Positions 1 to 8,890 of a DNA stretch of 64,000 nucleotides are shown piece after piece. Positions within the stretch are counted from its first letter, which is position 1, and every line of letters begins with the position of its first letter. Location of the stretch: assembly GCA_009780575.1 (NCBI GenBank), contig WQZU01000001.1, positions 16,955 to 80,954 of the forward strand. The letters are read 5' to 3'. The position numbers and the translations under genes were made by a program. The notes beneath the pieces are model-generated. The model was not told where the DNA came from, ran no database searches, and saw only the letters and a list, made by a program, of their open reading frames with translations. This DNA is from Candidatus Methanomicula labiotermitis. GTDB taxonomy: Archaea > Thermoplasmatota > Thermoplasmata > Methanomassiliicoccales > Methanomethylophilaceae.

Positions 1-198
1 GATGCCGTTCACCAACACGGTTCCGGAGGTCGGCCTGATCATTCCGGTTATGACCTTCAGCATTGTGCTCTTGCCTGCACCGTTCGGTCCCAGAAGTCCC
101 ATGTACTCTCCCTTTCTCACGGTCATCGTGATGTCCGATACTGCCGTGAAGTGTCCGAATGTTTTCGTCAGAGACGTGATCTCTATAGCATTTGTCAA
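1..198 (-). CDS. ABC transporter ATP-binding protein, N-terminal fragment (cut by window edge)
   Basis: The 66 visible codons are the N-terminus of an ABC ATPase that would power a membrane transporter from the cytoplasmic face. The Walker A motif GPNGAGKST is intact, preceded by the usual aromatic-rich strand and followed by a TSGTVLVNG stretch. The start is taken as TTG at 198 because AAGGATG lies at a good distance upstream; the frame stays open further upstream, so an earlier start is possible. The substrate cannot be told. The rest of the gene, including Walker B and the signature motif, lies left of the window. Confidence 0.85.
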   Translation of the reverse strand, partial: MTNAIEITSLTKTFGHFTAVSDITMTVRKGEYMGLLGPNGAGKSTMLKVITGMIRPTSGTVLVNGI

Positions 199-367
199 GC
201 TTGTTACATCCTTGAACCTGTATGAATGGATGAAAATAAAAGTATAACCTTTAAAAAATATATTCTCTGATCACGAGCGCAGGATACCGTTTGCCGTAAA
301 GAAGAACAGCCGGCGGCAGCCCTTGTCAGCATACGCCGGCGCATTCTCTAATATATAAAACGGCATA

Positions 368-1048
368 TTGTTAGAGGACGATATTGTGTACCGAAAACCC
401 GACGACGACCGGCTTGATGAAGCTATACGCGCTGTGATCAAGCGCGAGCGCCATGTCAGGTCGCAGACTGCAATGGCGGAATTGGTTCTGAACGAATTGA
501 AACGTGATCGTGAGGACTACCGCATCAGCGGCGAACGCATCAGAAAGGTTGCCATCGAACGCGGGATCCTTGAGATAGGGATAGAATACAATATGCATGA
601 CGGCCGTTCGCATGCTGACGTCTGCCCGGTGTGCGGTTACCCTACTGACGCTGTCAGCAACACGACGCTTGACGGCCGTGATGCTGATATCGGGTACGAG
701 TGCACCAAATGCCCGTATCAAACCGGATTGAGAAAAAGGATGCCCGGAAGATACACATTCAGCGAGGGCCGTCCGCCGGATGCCGTCAAGGATCGTATCT
801 CTCTTGTCAGAGATGTGACCAAACTTATGAAAAAAGCGGCGGCCCTTGTGGAAAGAGCAACGGAAGGGACGGAATACCGTAAAAGAGGGATGAGATGCCG
901 CGACGACATACGGAGGATCATCTCTTCGAATGACAACGATAACAACCTCCGAGATCTTATCAAAGATATGGACAACCGCAGTAAAGAGCAACCGGAATGG
1001 TCCGCTCCTCTGCCGTCTGTGAAAAGTGCGAACCGAAAAGATATATGA
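368..1048 (+). CDS. Zinc-ribbon protein of unknown function
   Basis: I do not recognise a named family. The 226-residue protein begins with an acidic/basic helical segment that resembles a winged-helix-like N-terminus, then has a four-cysteine zinc ribbon (CPVCGYPT near residue 86 and CTKCPYQ near residue 115), then a charged helical tail. The start shown is TTG; a GTG at 386 would also fit. A TATA-like element (AATATATAAAA) ends at about 360, which would make the transcript nearly leaderless. The gene lies 34 bases upstream of the ACT-domain gene and the acs genes on the same strand, so it could be co-transcribed. The zinc ribbon suggests nucleic-acid or protein binding, which is inference only. 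Confidence 0.6.
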   Translation: MLEDDIVYRKPDDDRLDEAIRAVIKRERHVRSQTAMAELVLNELKRDREDYRISGERIRKVAIERGILEIGIEYNMHDGRSHADVCPVCGYPTDAVSNTTLDGRDADIGYECTKCPYQTGLRKRMPGRYTFSEGRPPDAVKDRISLVRDVTKLMKKAAALVERATEGTEYRKRGMRCRDDIRRIISSNDNDNNLRDLIKDMDNRSKEQPEWSAPLPSVKSANRKDI

Positions 1049-1082
1049 TTGAATTGTTTAAGAGAGTCCGCGGGTATAAGGA

Positions 1083-1991
1083 ATGAAAGTATGGGATTTT
1101 GTTAAGGTTGCGGACTCGAAGGTAAAGATAGACGTAGGGTTGTCCGAGTCCATCGGTCTTGTGGACGGAGGATGCGTTTACAGCACTTTGTTCGAATACA
1201 AGGGAGGCGGCGCAAAGGAATATGAGCTTATACTATCCGCGTTCCCTCAGGAGAACTACAGGACGCTTACCCATCTTACCGTGTACATGTCGGATGTTCC
1301 CGGAGCAACGGCGCAGGCTGCCAGATTTCTCGGTTCCCGGAATGTGAATATCCTTAACTCGGTGTCCGTGAACGCCATTTCGGACACCAATATCATATGG
1401 AAGATGCTCGTTGACCTGAGTTTCGCGGGCGAAGCCGACATAATCGCCGAATCATTCAGATCGCTTAAGTATGCGGGCGACCCGTCGGTATCAAAATTGG
1501 ACCACATTGAAGTGAAGTCTGCGGACATAGGCCGCGTGTTCCGTTCCGGCGGGGCCGGAAGCGATAAATCCGAACTGAGGTGCGGTGCACCCGTTACAAT
1601 GAAAGAATATATGTTCGATACGTCCATAGAATATTCCGACATCCTGAACGGGATAAACGGATCCACGGCGATGATCATCGCCGATTCGGAATCGTGGATG
1701 CTTTCGATAACGCTGCTCAGAAAGGGCACGGAACTCGTAAAAATGGGGTTCAGCATACCCGACTGTCCCGGATCGATACAGCAGGTGGTCGATCATCTGG
1801 CGGAAGAGAATGTGAACCTGATGTCGGTGTTCAGCAAAGTAAAGATATGTTACCAGACAATGAGGCTTGACGTGACGGCCGACCTTGGCGCATGCAGGCA
1901 TTCGGTCGATGAGATGGAGAAAGAGTTACCGAAAGCTCTTGAGAAGATGAACGGAATATTCGAACTGATCGAATACAGAAGAATGAACTGA
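1083..1991 (+). CDS. Two-ACT-domain protein at the head of the acs genes
   Basis: The protein of 302 residues carries two ACT-like segments. One is near residues 60-115 (it begins LTHLTVYMSDVPG and continues with a conserved Asn-Val-Asn), the other near residues 220-275 (MGFSIPDCPGSIQQVVDHL). ACT domains bind small ligands, often amino acids, and regulate enzymes or transcription. No catalytic domain or DNA-binding helix is obvious. The stop codon is 4 bases before the acsB start, so the two are almost certainly one operon. This suggests a regulatory or stabilising role for acetyl-CoA synthesis; the ligand is unknown. Confidence 0.65.
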   Translation: MKVWDFVKVADSKVKIDVGLSESIGLVDGGCVYSTLFEYKGGGAKEYELILSAFPQENYRTLTHLTVYMSDVPGATAQAARFLGSRNVNILNSVSVNAISDTNIIWKMLVDLSFAGEADIIAESFRSLKYAGDPSVSKLDHIEVKSADIGRVFRSGGAGSDKSELRCGAPVTMKEYMFDTSIEYSDILNGINGSTAMIIADSESWMLSITLLRKGTELVKMGFSIPDCPGSIQQVVDHLAEENVNLMSVFSKVKICYQTMRLDVTADLGACRHSVDEMEKELPKALEKMNGIFELIEYRRMN

Positions 1992-1995
1992 GTTG

Positions 1996-4188
1996 ATGGA
2001 ACTGAGCAGAGAATACATTAAAAGAACATACGGGGCTGCCGGCGCATCATTGGATAAATTGTTCGGTTCGGCCGATAAGGCGGATGCCGCTGCGCTCATA
2101 TCAATGGCGTCGGAAGGATCCAAAGAACTGGTCTCACTTGCCAAAGAGATCGTCCGGAAGGCTAAGGCCGAGCATGGGAATGCGAAACTTTCGTTTCCGG
2201 AAACGGCGTACGGCCTCCCGTTGCTTTACGGATGGAAAGGCGTTTCCGATATTGATATAGACGGTGCTCTGACGTTGCTTGACAATTTGAAAGAACCAGG
2301 CTGCGCGACCATCGATGACGGTCTTCTTGCGGGCGAGAACGCCATGTGCGCCGCCGAGATTATCGAATCCGTCAGATACCTCAACGGAAAGACGGATGAA
2401 GGCGAGGGTTTCATACCGGACCGGATCTTAAGGGAGTTGGGCCTGAGTTTCGTTGACGAGACCATACCCGGCGCGGTCCTGTTCCTCGGCAGAAAGGAAA
2501 AGGAAGTTCCTGAATTGAGGAAGATGGTCAGGAACTGTCAGTCAAAGGGAATGATCTCATGCGCGTCCGGTGACTGTCTCAAACAGATGAGGGAAAGCGG
2601 CATCGAAATAGGATGGAGCCGTATGTTCTATCCTCTGGGAAGTTTCACGGCGACTGTTCATGCTTTGAACTTCGCGGCGAGGGCCGCGTATTCATTCGGC
2701 GGCATCGGAGAAGGCGAAAGGGAACGTTTGAAAGAATATCTTTCAAAGAGACCGAAGATCGTCGTCATCCATTTGGGTCCGCTGACATGCATCGATGCGG
2801 CGTTCGCTTTTGCCGCATTGTTGCACAGCGCCGTTGTGATAACCGACCGCGAGGTTCCGTACATAAACGGTGCGCTGCGTACCTGCAGAGAACATCTGGA
2901 TATGTTGCAGGTCGGAATAGAGGAACGCGGAATAACCGTGAAACTTGAGCCTATAGACCTTCCTGTGGCGTACGGGCCGGCGTTTGAAGGCGAAACTGTG
3001 CGAAAACCGAACACTTACATCGAAGCGGGAGGAACAAGAAGCGAATCCTTCGAACTTCTCACAGTTGCCGATGAAAAGAGCGTAGAAGACGGAAAGGTCA
3101 CGCTGATAGGCAACGACATCGACAAATTTGAAAAAGGTTCACTGATCCCGCTCGGAATACTTGTGCATATATACGGAAAGGATGTGCAGTCCGATCTTGA
3201 ACCGGTGATAGAAAGGAACGTGCACAATTTCCTGAACTTCGCGGAAGGGCTGTGGCATGCCGGCCAAAGGGATTCCAATTGGATAAGGATAAGCGATCAG
3301 GCGAAAGAAAACGGATTCATGCTGGAACACGTCGGGAAGATACTGATACACAAGATAAAGGAAGAATTCGGTAAAGTCGTTACGAGGATCCAGGTGACGA
3401 TAATAACGGACCCCGCAAAGGTCACGGAATATCATGAAGCTGCAAAAAGGGTGTACGGCGAAAGGGACGAACGTCTTAAGGGGCTGACGGATGATTCGGT
3501 TGACGTGTTCTATACGTGCACCATGTGCCAGTCGTTCGCACCGGACCATGTGTGCATCGTCGCTCCCGAAAGATTGGGGTTATGCGGCGCAATAAATTGG
3601 CTCGACGCCAAGGCCAGTAACGAACTGTCGCCCAACGGGCCGAACGCTCCGGTTTCGAAAGGAACCGTTCTGGATGAGGAGAAAGGCGAATGGGACGGAA
3701 CGAACGACGTCGTCAAAGCGCAGTCGCACGGCAACATCGAAAGAATGTGCATGTACAGTCTCATGGATTCACCGATGACCTCCTGCGGCTGCTTTGAGGT
3801 AATAGTGGCAATGACCGCCGACATGCAGGCCGTTGTGCTTGTTGACAGAGACCATACGGGAATGACTCCCGTCGGAATGAAGTTCTCGACGCTCGCCGGC
3901 TCCATAGGCGGCGGAAGGCAAACTCCGGGATTCATGGGCATCGGAAGAAAATACATAACAAGCAGGAAGTTCATATCCGCCGAAGGCGGTATGATGAGAG
4001 TGGCGTGGATGCCCAAGCGCCTGAAGGAATCGCTTGCCGATGAGATTGAAAGAATAGGAAAAGAGATGAACGTCCCGAACCTTTACGATAAGATAGCGGA
4101 TGAAACGGTAACGGAGGATGCGGAAGGCCTCATGACATGGATGGCGGAGAAGGAGCATCCTGCGCTGAACATGCCTCCGCTGATATGA
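1996..4188 (+). CDS. acsB: Acetyl-CoA synthase, full-length bacterial type
   Basis: This nickel enzyme condenses CO, a methyl group from the corrinoid iron-sulfur protein, and CoA into acetyl-CoA. The A-cluster cysteines are all visible: C508 and C511 (CTMC), C520, C530, and C597 and C599 (SCGC). The order and spacing match bacterial AcsB. At 730 residues it keeps the N-terminal region that bacterial AcsB uses to dock CO dehydrogenase; archaeal CdhC lacks this region and is roughly 460-480 residues long. The start is ATG at 1996. The gene overlaps acsD by an ATGA. No CO dehydrogenase gene is present in the window, so the CO source must be encoded elsewhere or be external. Lateral transfer from bacteria is a reasonable inference. 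Confidence 0.93.
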   Translation: MELSREYIKRTYGAAGASLDKLFGSADKADAAALISMASEGSKELVSLAKEIVRKAKAEHGNAKLSFPETAYGLPLLYGWKGVSDIDIDGALTLLDNLKEPGCATIDDGLLAGENAMCAAEIIESVRYLNGKTDEGEGFIPDRILRELGLSFVDETIPGAVLFLGRKEKEVPELRKMVRNCQSKGMISCASGDCLKQMRESGIEIGWSRMFYPLGSFTATVHALNFAARAAYSFGGIGEGERERLKEYLSKRPKIVVIHLGPLTCIDAAFAFAALLHSAVVITDREVPYINGALRTCREHLDMLQVGIEERGITVKLEPIDLPVAYGPAFEGETVRKPNTYIEAGGTRSESFELLTVADEKSVEDGKVTLIGNDIDKFEKGSLIPLGILVHIYGKDVQSDLEPVIERNVHNFLNFAEGLWHAGQRDSNWIRISDQAKENGFMLEHVGKILIHKIKEEFGKVVTRIQVTIITDPAKVTEYHEAAKRVYGERDERLKGLTDDSVDVFYTCTMCQSFAPDHVCIVAPERLGLCGAINWLDAKASNELSPNGPNAPVSKGTVLDEEKGEWDGTNDVVKAQSHGNIERMCMYSLMDSPMTSCGCFEVIVAMTADMQAVVLVDRDHTGMTPVGMKFSTLAGSIGGGRQTPGFMGIGRKYITSRKFISAEGGMMRVAWMPKRLKESLADEIERIGKEMNVPNLYDKIADETVTEDAEGLMTWMAEKEHPALNMPPLI

Positions 4189-5117
4189 GTGATACCATGA
4201 AAATACCCGATGTCAGTGAAAAATATCCCGGTAAGATCGGTGAGATCGTCCTCGGTAAGGGAGACTATATCGCCGGAGGATCCGACGGGATGCCTCTCCT
4301 TTCCTTCGAGAACACGTGTAAACGCAGGATGATGATAGCCGGAGAAGTGGTGGACGACCTTACCGATTACCCTGAGCTTGCGGCATCGATGTTCAACGGC
4401 CGCCAAAAGGATCCTGTGGAATGGTCATTGATGTGGAAATCGATCGGCGCTGACATGATATGTCTGCGGCTCAAAGGAACCGATCCGGACAAAGGTAAGA
4501 CAACTGAATACGCTTCCGAACTCGTTGAAAGAATAGCTGACGCAACGCAGCTCCCGGTGATAGTCTACGGGTGCGGCATTCCTGAGGTTGATGACAATCT
4601 TATGAAAGAAATAAGCAATTCCGTCAAAAACAGGAGACTCGTACTTGCAAAAGCCGACGAAGAAGGTCACAAGACGATATCGTCCGCCGCCATTGCGGGG
4701 AAACATGCGCTGATCGCATTCTCCAATCTTGATCTTAACCTTGCAAAACAGATGAACATCGTCCTTACCGATTTCGGAGTTCAGCGCAGCGATATTCTTA
4801 TGGATCCGCTGATGGCTCCGCTGGGAATGGGATTGGATTATTCGTATTCCGTGAATGAAAGGATAAGGCTCGCCGCCCTGTCAGGGGACAAGATGCTCCA
4901 GATACCGATGATATGCGACGCCACCGGCGCGTGGGATGTCGGTGACGCCGTCAATGACGATGACGCCGACCTTGGTGATGTGGTCAATAGAGTGACATGG
5001 TGGGAAACAATGACGGCAATGGCGGCCATGGCATCCGGCGCGGACATCGTAATAATGAGAGGACCGGGCGCAGCCGATATGATCTTAGGTTATGCGGATG
5101 AACTGAGGTGTGACTGA
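4185..5117 (+). CDS. acsD: Corrinoid iron-sulfur protein, small subunit
   Basis: This is the small (delta) subunit of the corrinoid iron-sulfur protein, which carries the methyl group to acetyl-CoA synthase. It is a TIM-barrel protein without iron-sulfur cysteines. The 310-residue sequence shows the family's features, including an N-terminal IVLGKGDYIAGG strand, MWKSIGADMICLRLKGTDP, and LMDPLMAPLGMGLDYSYS near the middle. The start ATG overlaps the acsB stop (ATGA) and the stop overlaps the acsC start (TGATG), so translation is coupled. The order B-D-C differs from that usual in acetogens but all partners are present. Confidence 0.9.
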   Translation: MSDTMKIPDVSEKYPGKIGEIVLGKGDYIAGGSDGMPLLSFENTCKRRMMIAGEVVDDLTDYPELAASMFNGRQKDPVEWSLMWKSIGADMICLRLKGTDPDKGKTTEYASELVERIADATQLPVIVYGCGIPEVDDNLMKEISNSVKNRRLVLAKADEEGHKTISSAAIAGKHALIAFSNLDLNLAKQMNIVLTDFGVQRSDILMDPLMAPLGMGLDYSYSVNERIRLAALSGDKMLQIPMICDATGAWDVGDAVNDDDADLGDVVNRVTWWETMTAMAAMASGADIVIMRGPGAADMILGYADELRCD

Positions 5118-6433
5118 TGCCGACGGCGATAGAGTTCTTCAAACTGCTGCCCAAGACCAACTGTAAGGATTGCGGTCAGCCGACTTGTCTGGCGTTTGCG
5201 ATGCTCCTTGCCAATCAGAAGGCGAAGATAGACGATTGTCCTCACATAAGCAAGGATTCGAAGGACGCACTGGAAGAGTCGTCGGCGCCCCCGATAAGAA
5301 CGGTCGTCCTCGGAAAAGGCAGTGAAGTTAGAATGGGCGGCGAAACGGTGCTGCACAGACATGAGCGCGGATTCATCAATCCGACTGCTTATGCGGTCAC
5401 CGTCTCCGATAAGGAGAATATACGTAACCGCATCGAAACCATAAAAAAATTGAGATTCGAAAGAGTAGGTATGGTATTTGAAACGGACATGGTGTCCGTC
5501 AGATGCGATTCCGGCGATCCTAAGGTGTTCAGAGATGCCGTCGTTCTTGTTATGGAATTATGGGAGAAACCGTTCGCCCTCGAGTGCTGCGCCTCCGTTC
5601 TGGAATCCGCATTAAGCGCTGCGTCGTCACGCAGACCTCTGATATATCACGCGAACACAGAGAATTTTGATGATATGGTAGCTCTCTCAAAAAAGTACTC
5701 GTGTCCGCTGGTATTACGCGATCCGAACATGGGATCGCTTGCCGGCCTCGCCGATAAAGCAAAGGCGATGGGTGTTGACGATATAGTGCTTGACACGGGC
5801 GCAGCGAACCTGAAGGAATGTGTGGAGAAACATACGATCGCAAGACGAGCGGCCATTAAGAAAAGATTCAAACAGTTCGGATATCCGTTAATGAACCGTG
5901 TCGGCTCCGGAGAGTACGCGGTTGCGATCGCTGCCGTGTCCACAATGAAATACGGAAGTTTAGTGATATTCGATGATCTGAAGAGTTACGAGGCGCTGCC
6001 GCTGTTCACGCTCCGCCAGAATATATACACCGACCCTCAGGTACCGATACAGGTGAAACAGGGCCTTTATCCTATAGGCGAGCCGAACGAGCATTCGCCT
6101 ATATTCTTCACCGCCAATTTCTCGCTCACATATTTCACCGTGCGCGCAGACATAGAAAAATCGAAGATACCCGTCTGGCTGCAGATAGTGGACACGGAAG
6201 GATTGTCCGTGCTGACCGCATATTCCGCAGGAAAGTTCAATCCGGAACACGTTGCAAAAGCATTGAACGACAGCGGCGTATTATCAAAATCGGACGGAAT
6301 CGTTGTAATTCCCGGATTGGTGGCAAGGATGTCCTCCAAGCTGCGGGAACTTCTCGATCGCGAAGTTATCATCGGTACGACTGAATCACGCGACATACCG
6401 AAGTTCCTGAAGAATCTGAAACCTCCGAGATGA
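5117..6433 (+). CDS. acsC: Corrinoid iron-sulfur protein, large subunit
   Basis: This is the large (gamma) subunit, which holds the cobamide and a [4Fe-4S] cluster for reductive activation. The N-terminal cluster motif is visible at residues 15-43 (CKDCGQPTC, then a fourth Cys in DDCP). The middle is a TIM barrel and the C-terminal part (from about residue 320) is the corrinoid-binding domain, with the SVLTAYSAGKFNPE segment. The length of 438 residues is normal for AcsC/CdhE. It ends the plus-strand acs run, and cooC follows convergently after 18 bases. Its activator is likely the AcsV homologue at 8891-10537. Confidence 0.92.
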   Translation: MPTAIEFFKLLPKTNCKDCGQPTCLAFAMLLANQKAKIDDCPHISKDSKDALEESSAPPIRTVVLGKGSEVRMGGETVLHRHERGFINPTAYAVTVSDKENIRNRIETIKKLRFERVGMVFETDMVSVRCDSGDPKVFRDAVVLVMELWEKPFALECCASVLESALSAASSRRPLIYHANTENFDDMVALSKKYSCPLVLRDPNMGSLAGLADKAKAMGVDDIVLDTGAANLKECVEKHTIARRAAIKKRFKQFGYPLMNRVGSGEYAVAIAAVSTMKYGSLVIFDDLKSYEALPLFTLRQNIYTDPQVPIQVKQGLYPIGEPNEHSPIFFTANFSLTYFTVRADIEKSKIPVWLQIVDTEGLSVLTAYSAGKFNPEHVAKALNDSGVLSKSDGIVVIPGLVARMSSKLRELLDREVIIGTTESRDIPKFLKNLKPPR

Positions 6434-6451
6434 TTGTGATATCGACACAGT

Positions 6452-7204
6452 TCACGCTTGTGTGATCATACTGATTATTAATGATACGCCCTTGCTGAGT
6501 TCAGAATCGTCCGGTAATCTCAGCGGAGAACCGTCGAGGCCTGCGGAATACACGAAAGGATCGTGTTTTATCGATATGATATCCTTGAATCCGTTCGCTT
6601 TCGCCTCATCCGAAAGTTCCGGCGGCAGGTCTCCCGGAAGATTGTTGATGATGAGTATTTTTCTGCCAACTTCCATCCCGACCTCCGATGCCACGGATGA
6701 AAGACGCGACGCCGTCTTTATGCCTATCCTCGTCGGATCGGAGACAAAAAGCATTATGTCCGCTCCGGGAAGCGTCTTTCTTGACAGATGTTCCATACCG
6801 GCCTCGTTGTCCACCACCGTGAACTCATAGTTCCGTATCATACCGTTAAAACATTCTTTGAGGACGTTGTTCATGAAACAGTAGCATCCTTCTCCTTCCG
6901 GCCTTCCCATCACCAGAAGATCGATGTCGTCGTGCTCATGCATCGCTTTGCGCACTTCCAGCGCAACGTACTCATGCTTGCTCATCCCGTTCGGTATTGA
7001 ATTCGAGTCGTTCACGGCGCGGTTTTTTATTTCGCCTATGGTGATCTCCGCCGGAATTCCCAATTTATCCGGAAGATTGGTGTTCGGATCCGCGTCGACC
7101 GCGAGGACCGGACCGTTCTTCGACAATCGTAATATAAGTTGCGACGAGATCGAACTTTTTCCTACGCCGCCTTTCCCTGCCAATGCGATTATCATTTTAC
7201 ACAC
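6452..7204 (-). CDS. cooC: CooC-type nickel-insertion ATPase
   Basis: This P-loop ATPase of the MinD/CooC family matures nickel enzymes, either CO dehydrogenase or acetyl-CoA synthase. The deviant Walker A motif GKGGVGKSS lies near residue 10, followed by AVDADPNTNLPDKLG. A Cys motif with the CooC spacing is seen as GEGCYCFMNN near residues 105-114. The protein is 250 residues, usual for the family. Its stop codon is 18 bases from the end of acsC and its start overlaps the upstream methyltransferase by 8 bases. Since only AcsB is present here, it is probably an AcsF-like factor for the A cluster. Confidence 0.9.
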   Translation of the reverse strand: MCKMIIALAGKGGVGKSSISSQLILRLSKNGPVLAVDADPNTNLPDKLGIPAEITIGEIKNRAVNDSNSIPNGMSKHEYVALEVRKAMHEHDDIDLLVMGRPEGEGCYCFMNNVLKECFNGMIRNYEFTVVDNEAGMEHLSRKTLPGADIMLFVSDPTRIGIKTASRLSSVASEVGMEVGRKILIINNLPGDLPPELSDEAKANGFKDIISIKHDPFVYSAGLDGSPLRLPDDSELSKGVSLIISMITQA

Positions 7205-8249
7205 CGTAATGTTCCTTCATCGTTTTTGATACGCTGTACAGCATATCCAGCGCCTTATCCGCGCTCTTCGGTTCCACAGGGCCGAGGCCGCATTGCGGCG
7301 TCAGCATCGACTGTTTGATCATCAGGTCTTCGCTCACTCCTTTCCGAACGAGTGCGGCTATGCTTTCTTTTAATCTCTTTACAAGACTGTCGGCGGTCTC
7401 CGACGCTATGGCGTCGTCGCTGCTCGGTACGATGCCCCATGACAGTGTTCCTCCTTTCTTCAGAAATGCGGAGACCTCGTCCGGGAACATTGCGATCGTG
7501 TGCGCATACGAGTAAGCATCAAAACTCAGAATGTCAATGTTCGTTCTGAGGACAAGCGCCCAGTCGGTGTTGCCGCAGCAGTGTATCGCTATGCTGCAGC
7601 CCAATCCTTCCATCGATTCGTTGATCCACTTTACCGCCTGATCATTGGAGATCGATGCGAACGGCGTTCCGAGTAAAGACAGAGAAGGTTCGTCAAAGAA
7701 GATTATCACATTCTTGTTCTGTTTAGATAATCTTTCGTACTGCCATTTTGCCGTCATGTTAACCGTTCTTATTATCAGTTCGGAGTACGCTTCATCGTAT
7801 ATGACCGATTTTCCGTTCTCATCCTGTATCTGCAGACCTTCGCTGATCGGTCCGGTCACCTGTCCCTTTACTGCTTTGAATTTTGATAGGTCTCTGTTCA
7901 AAAACTCGTAAAGGCCTTTGTGATACTTTTCCGGGTGTGTGAAATACGACACATCGTCGGACAGAATGGCGGTGTATATGTCAGTGGCGTCATAGGATGA
8001 CGTGTTGACCGTTATCCTTTTGGCTTCCTCGTCTATGTTAACGCCCGGGAGACGGCAGCCAGTCTGCACGTACATGCTTTCCGTGAACCCCAGGGCCGGA
8101 AGCTGCGGCCACGCGGGGCAGGTTATTTTACCGCTGAGTATTTTGTCCAGTGCGTGTTCGGCGTCATCATACGGCAGCGAGCCTATAAGCGTGGTCGCAA
8201 AATTCCAACTCATCGAGTTCATCAACAACAGTTCCGTATTAAAGGCCAC
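7197..8249 (-). CDS. Core-MetE-like zinc methyltransferase
   Basis: The 350-residue protein corresponds to the C-terminal catalytic barrel of cobalamin-independent methionine synthase, without the N-terminal barrel. Candidate zinc ligands are His and Cys in AIHCCGN (near residue 224) and Cys in LTPQCGLGPV near residue 315. Core-MetE proteins are known to take methyl groups from corrinoid donors, in one bacterial case from the corrinoid iron-sulfur protein. Placement between cooC and acsV makes AcsCD a plausible methyl donor or partner here. The alternative is another UROD/MetE-superfamily methyltransferase, for example one loading AcsCD. The annotated start could be shortened to the ATG at 8213. 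Confidence 0.7.
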   Translation of the reverse strand: MAFNTELLLMNSMSWNFATTLIGSLPYDDAEHALDKILSGKITCPAWPQLPALGFTESMYVQTGCRLPGVNIDEEAKRITVNTSSYDATDIYTAILSDDVSYFTHPEKYHKGLYEFLNRDLSKFKAVKGQVTGPISEGLQIQDENGKSVIYDEAYSELIIRTVNMTAKWQYERLSKQNKNVIIFFDEPSLSLLGTPFASISNDQAVKWINESMEGLGCSIAIHCCGNTDWALVLRTNIDILSFDAYSYAHTIAMFPDEVSAFLKKGGTLSWGIVPSSDDAIASETADSLVKRLKESIAALVRKGVSEDLMIKQSMLTPQCGLGPVEPKSADKALDMLYSVSKTMKEHYGV

Positions 8250-8380
8250 CGTTCATATTCATCTCATGGAAAATAATACGCGGATCCTGCGGAATTTATC
8301 GTTTCGTCTGCGGTGATAACATCGTTTACGGTTCATATACAGTAGAAAAAAATACCTTAAGATCCGTGTTCGGCGGCATC

Positions 8381-8869
8381 ATGTTTTATTATGGCGCAAT
8401 GACATTCATATGTATGTATCCTGCCGAACATATCTTGAATGCTGAAGAGGTCGGTAAAAAATTCGTCAATGATCTGAAAGTTCTGCTTGAGGAAAGATCG
8501 TGCAAAGCAAAGATCGACAGTGCGGACGGTGTTAAAAAAATAACATACAACAGACCGGGAACAAAAAATACGCTGATCACCCTTACTGTCGGACGTGATG
8601 TTCGGGTTCACATTTACGCTGACCGGATAAACGAATACATCAACGACCTCATGTCCCTTCCGACACCGATACTTAATGCTATCAAAAGAGGGAAAGCGTG
8701 CGACGTATCCAACGAAACAGGAATGTGTGCGAATTGTCCCAAATACCATTACGAGTTCACGGTGGGCGATGTGAAGTACAAAAAATGCAGATATGAGAAC
8801 TTCAAATTCCGTGTGAACGAGCGAACCGCATCACCTCTTTTGAGAATGGTAATGAACGAGATCAAGTAA
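8381..8869 (+). CDS. Conserved-looking cysteine-containing protein of unknown function
   Basis: I do not recognise this family. The protein of about 162 residues has an alpha/beta N-terminal half and a C-terminal cysteine group (CDVSNETGMCANCPKY and then KKCRYENFKF) that could bind a metal or an iron-sulfur cluster. The start chosen is ATG at 8381; a GTG at 8366 and an ATG at 8399 are also in frame. The gene is divergent from the MetE-like gene and convergent with acsV, so it sits inside the acs cluster but in its own transcript. Confidence 0.55.
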   Translation: MFYYGAMTFICMYPAEHILNAEEVGKKFVNDLKVLLEERSCKAKIDSADGVKKITYNRPGTKNTLITLTVGRDVRVHIYADRINEYINDLMSLPTPILNAIKRGKACDVSNETGMCANCPKYHYEFTVGDVKYKKCRYENFKFRVNERTASPLLRMVMNEIK

Positions 8870-8890
8870 CTGATGATGCGAAAGAAAGAA

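Noticed and set aside
1996..4188. Archaeal CdhC for the acetyl-CoA synthase gene.
   Set aside because: The product has about 730 residues and keeps the N-terminal domain; cysteine numbering follows bacterial AcsB with a shift of two.
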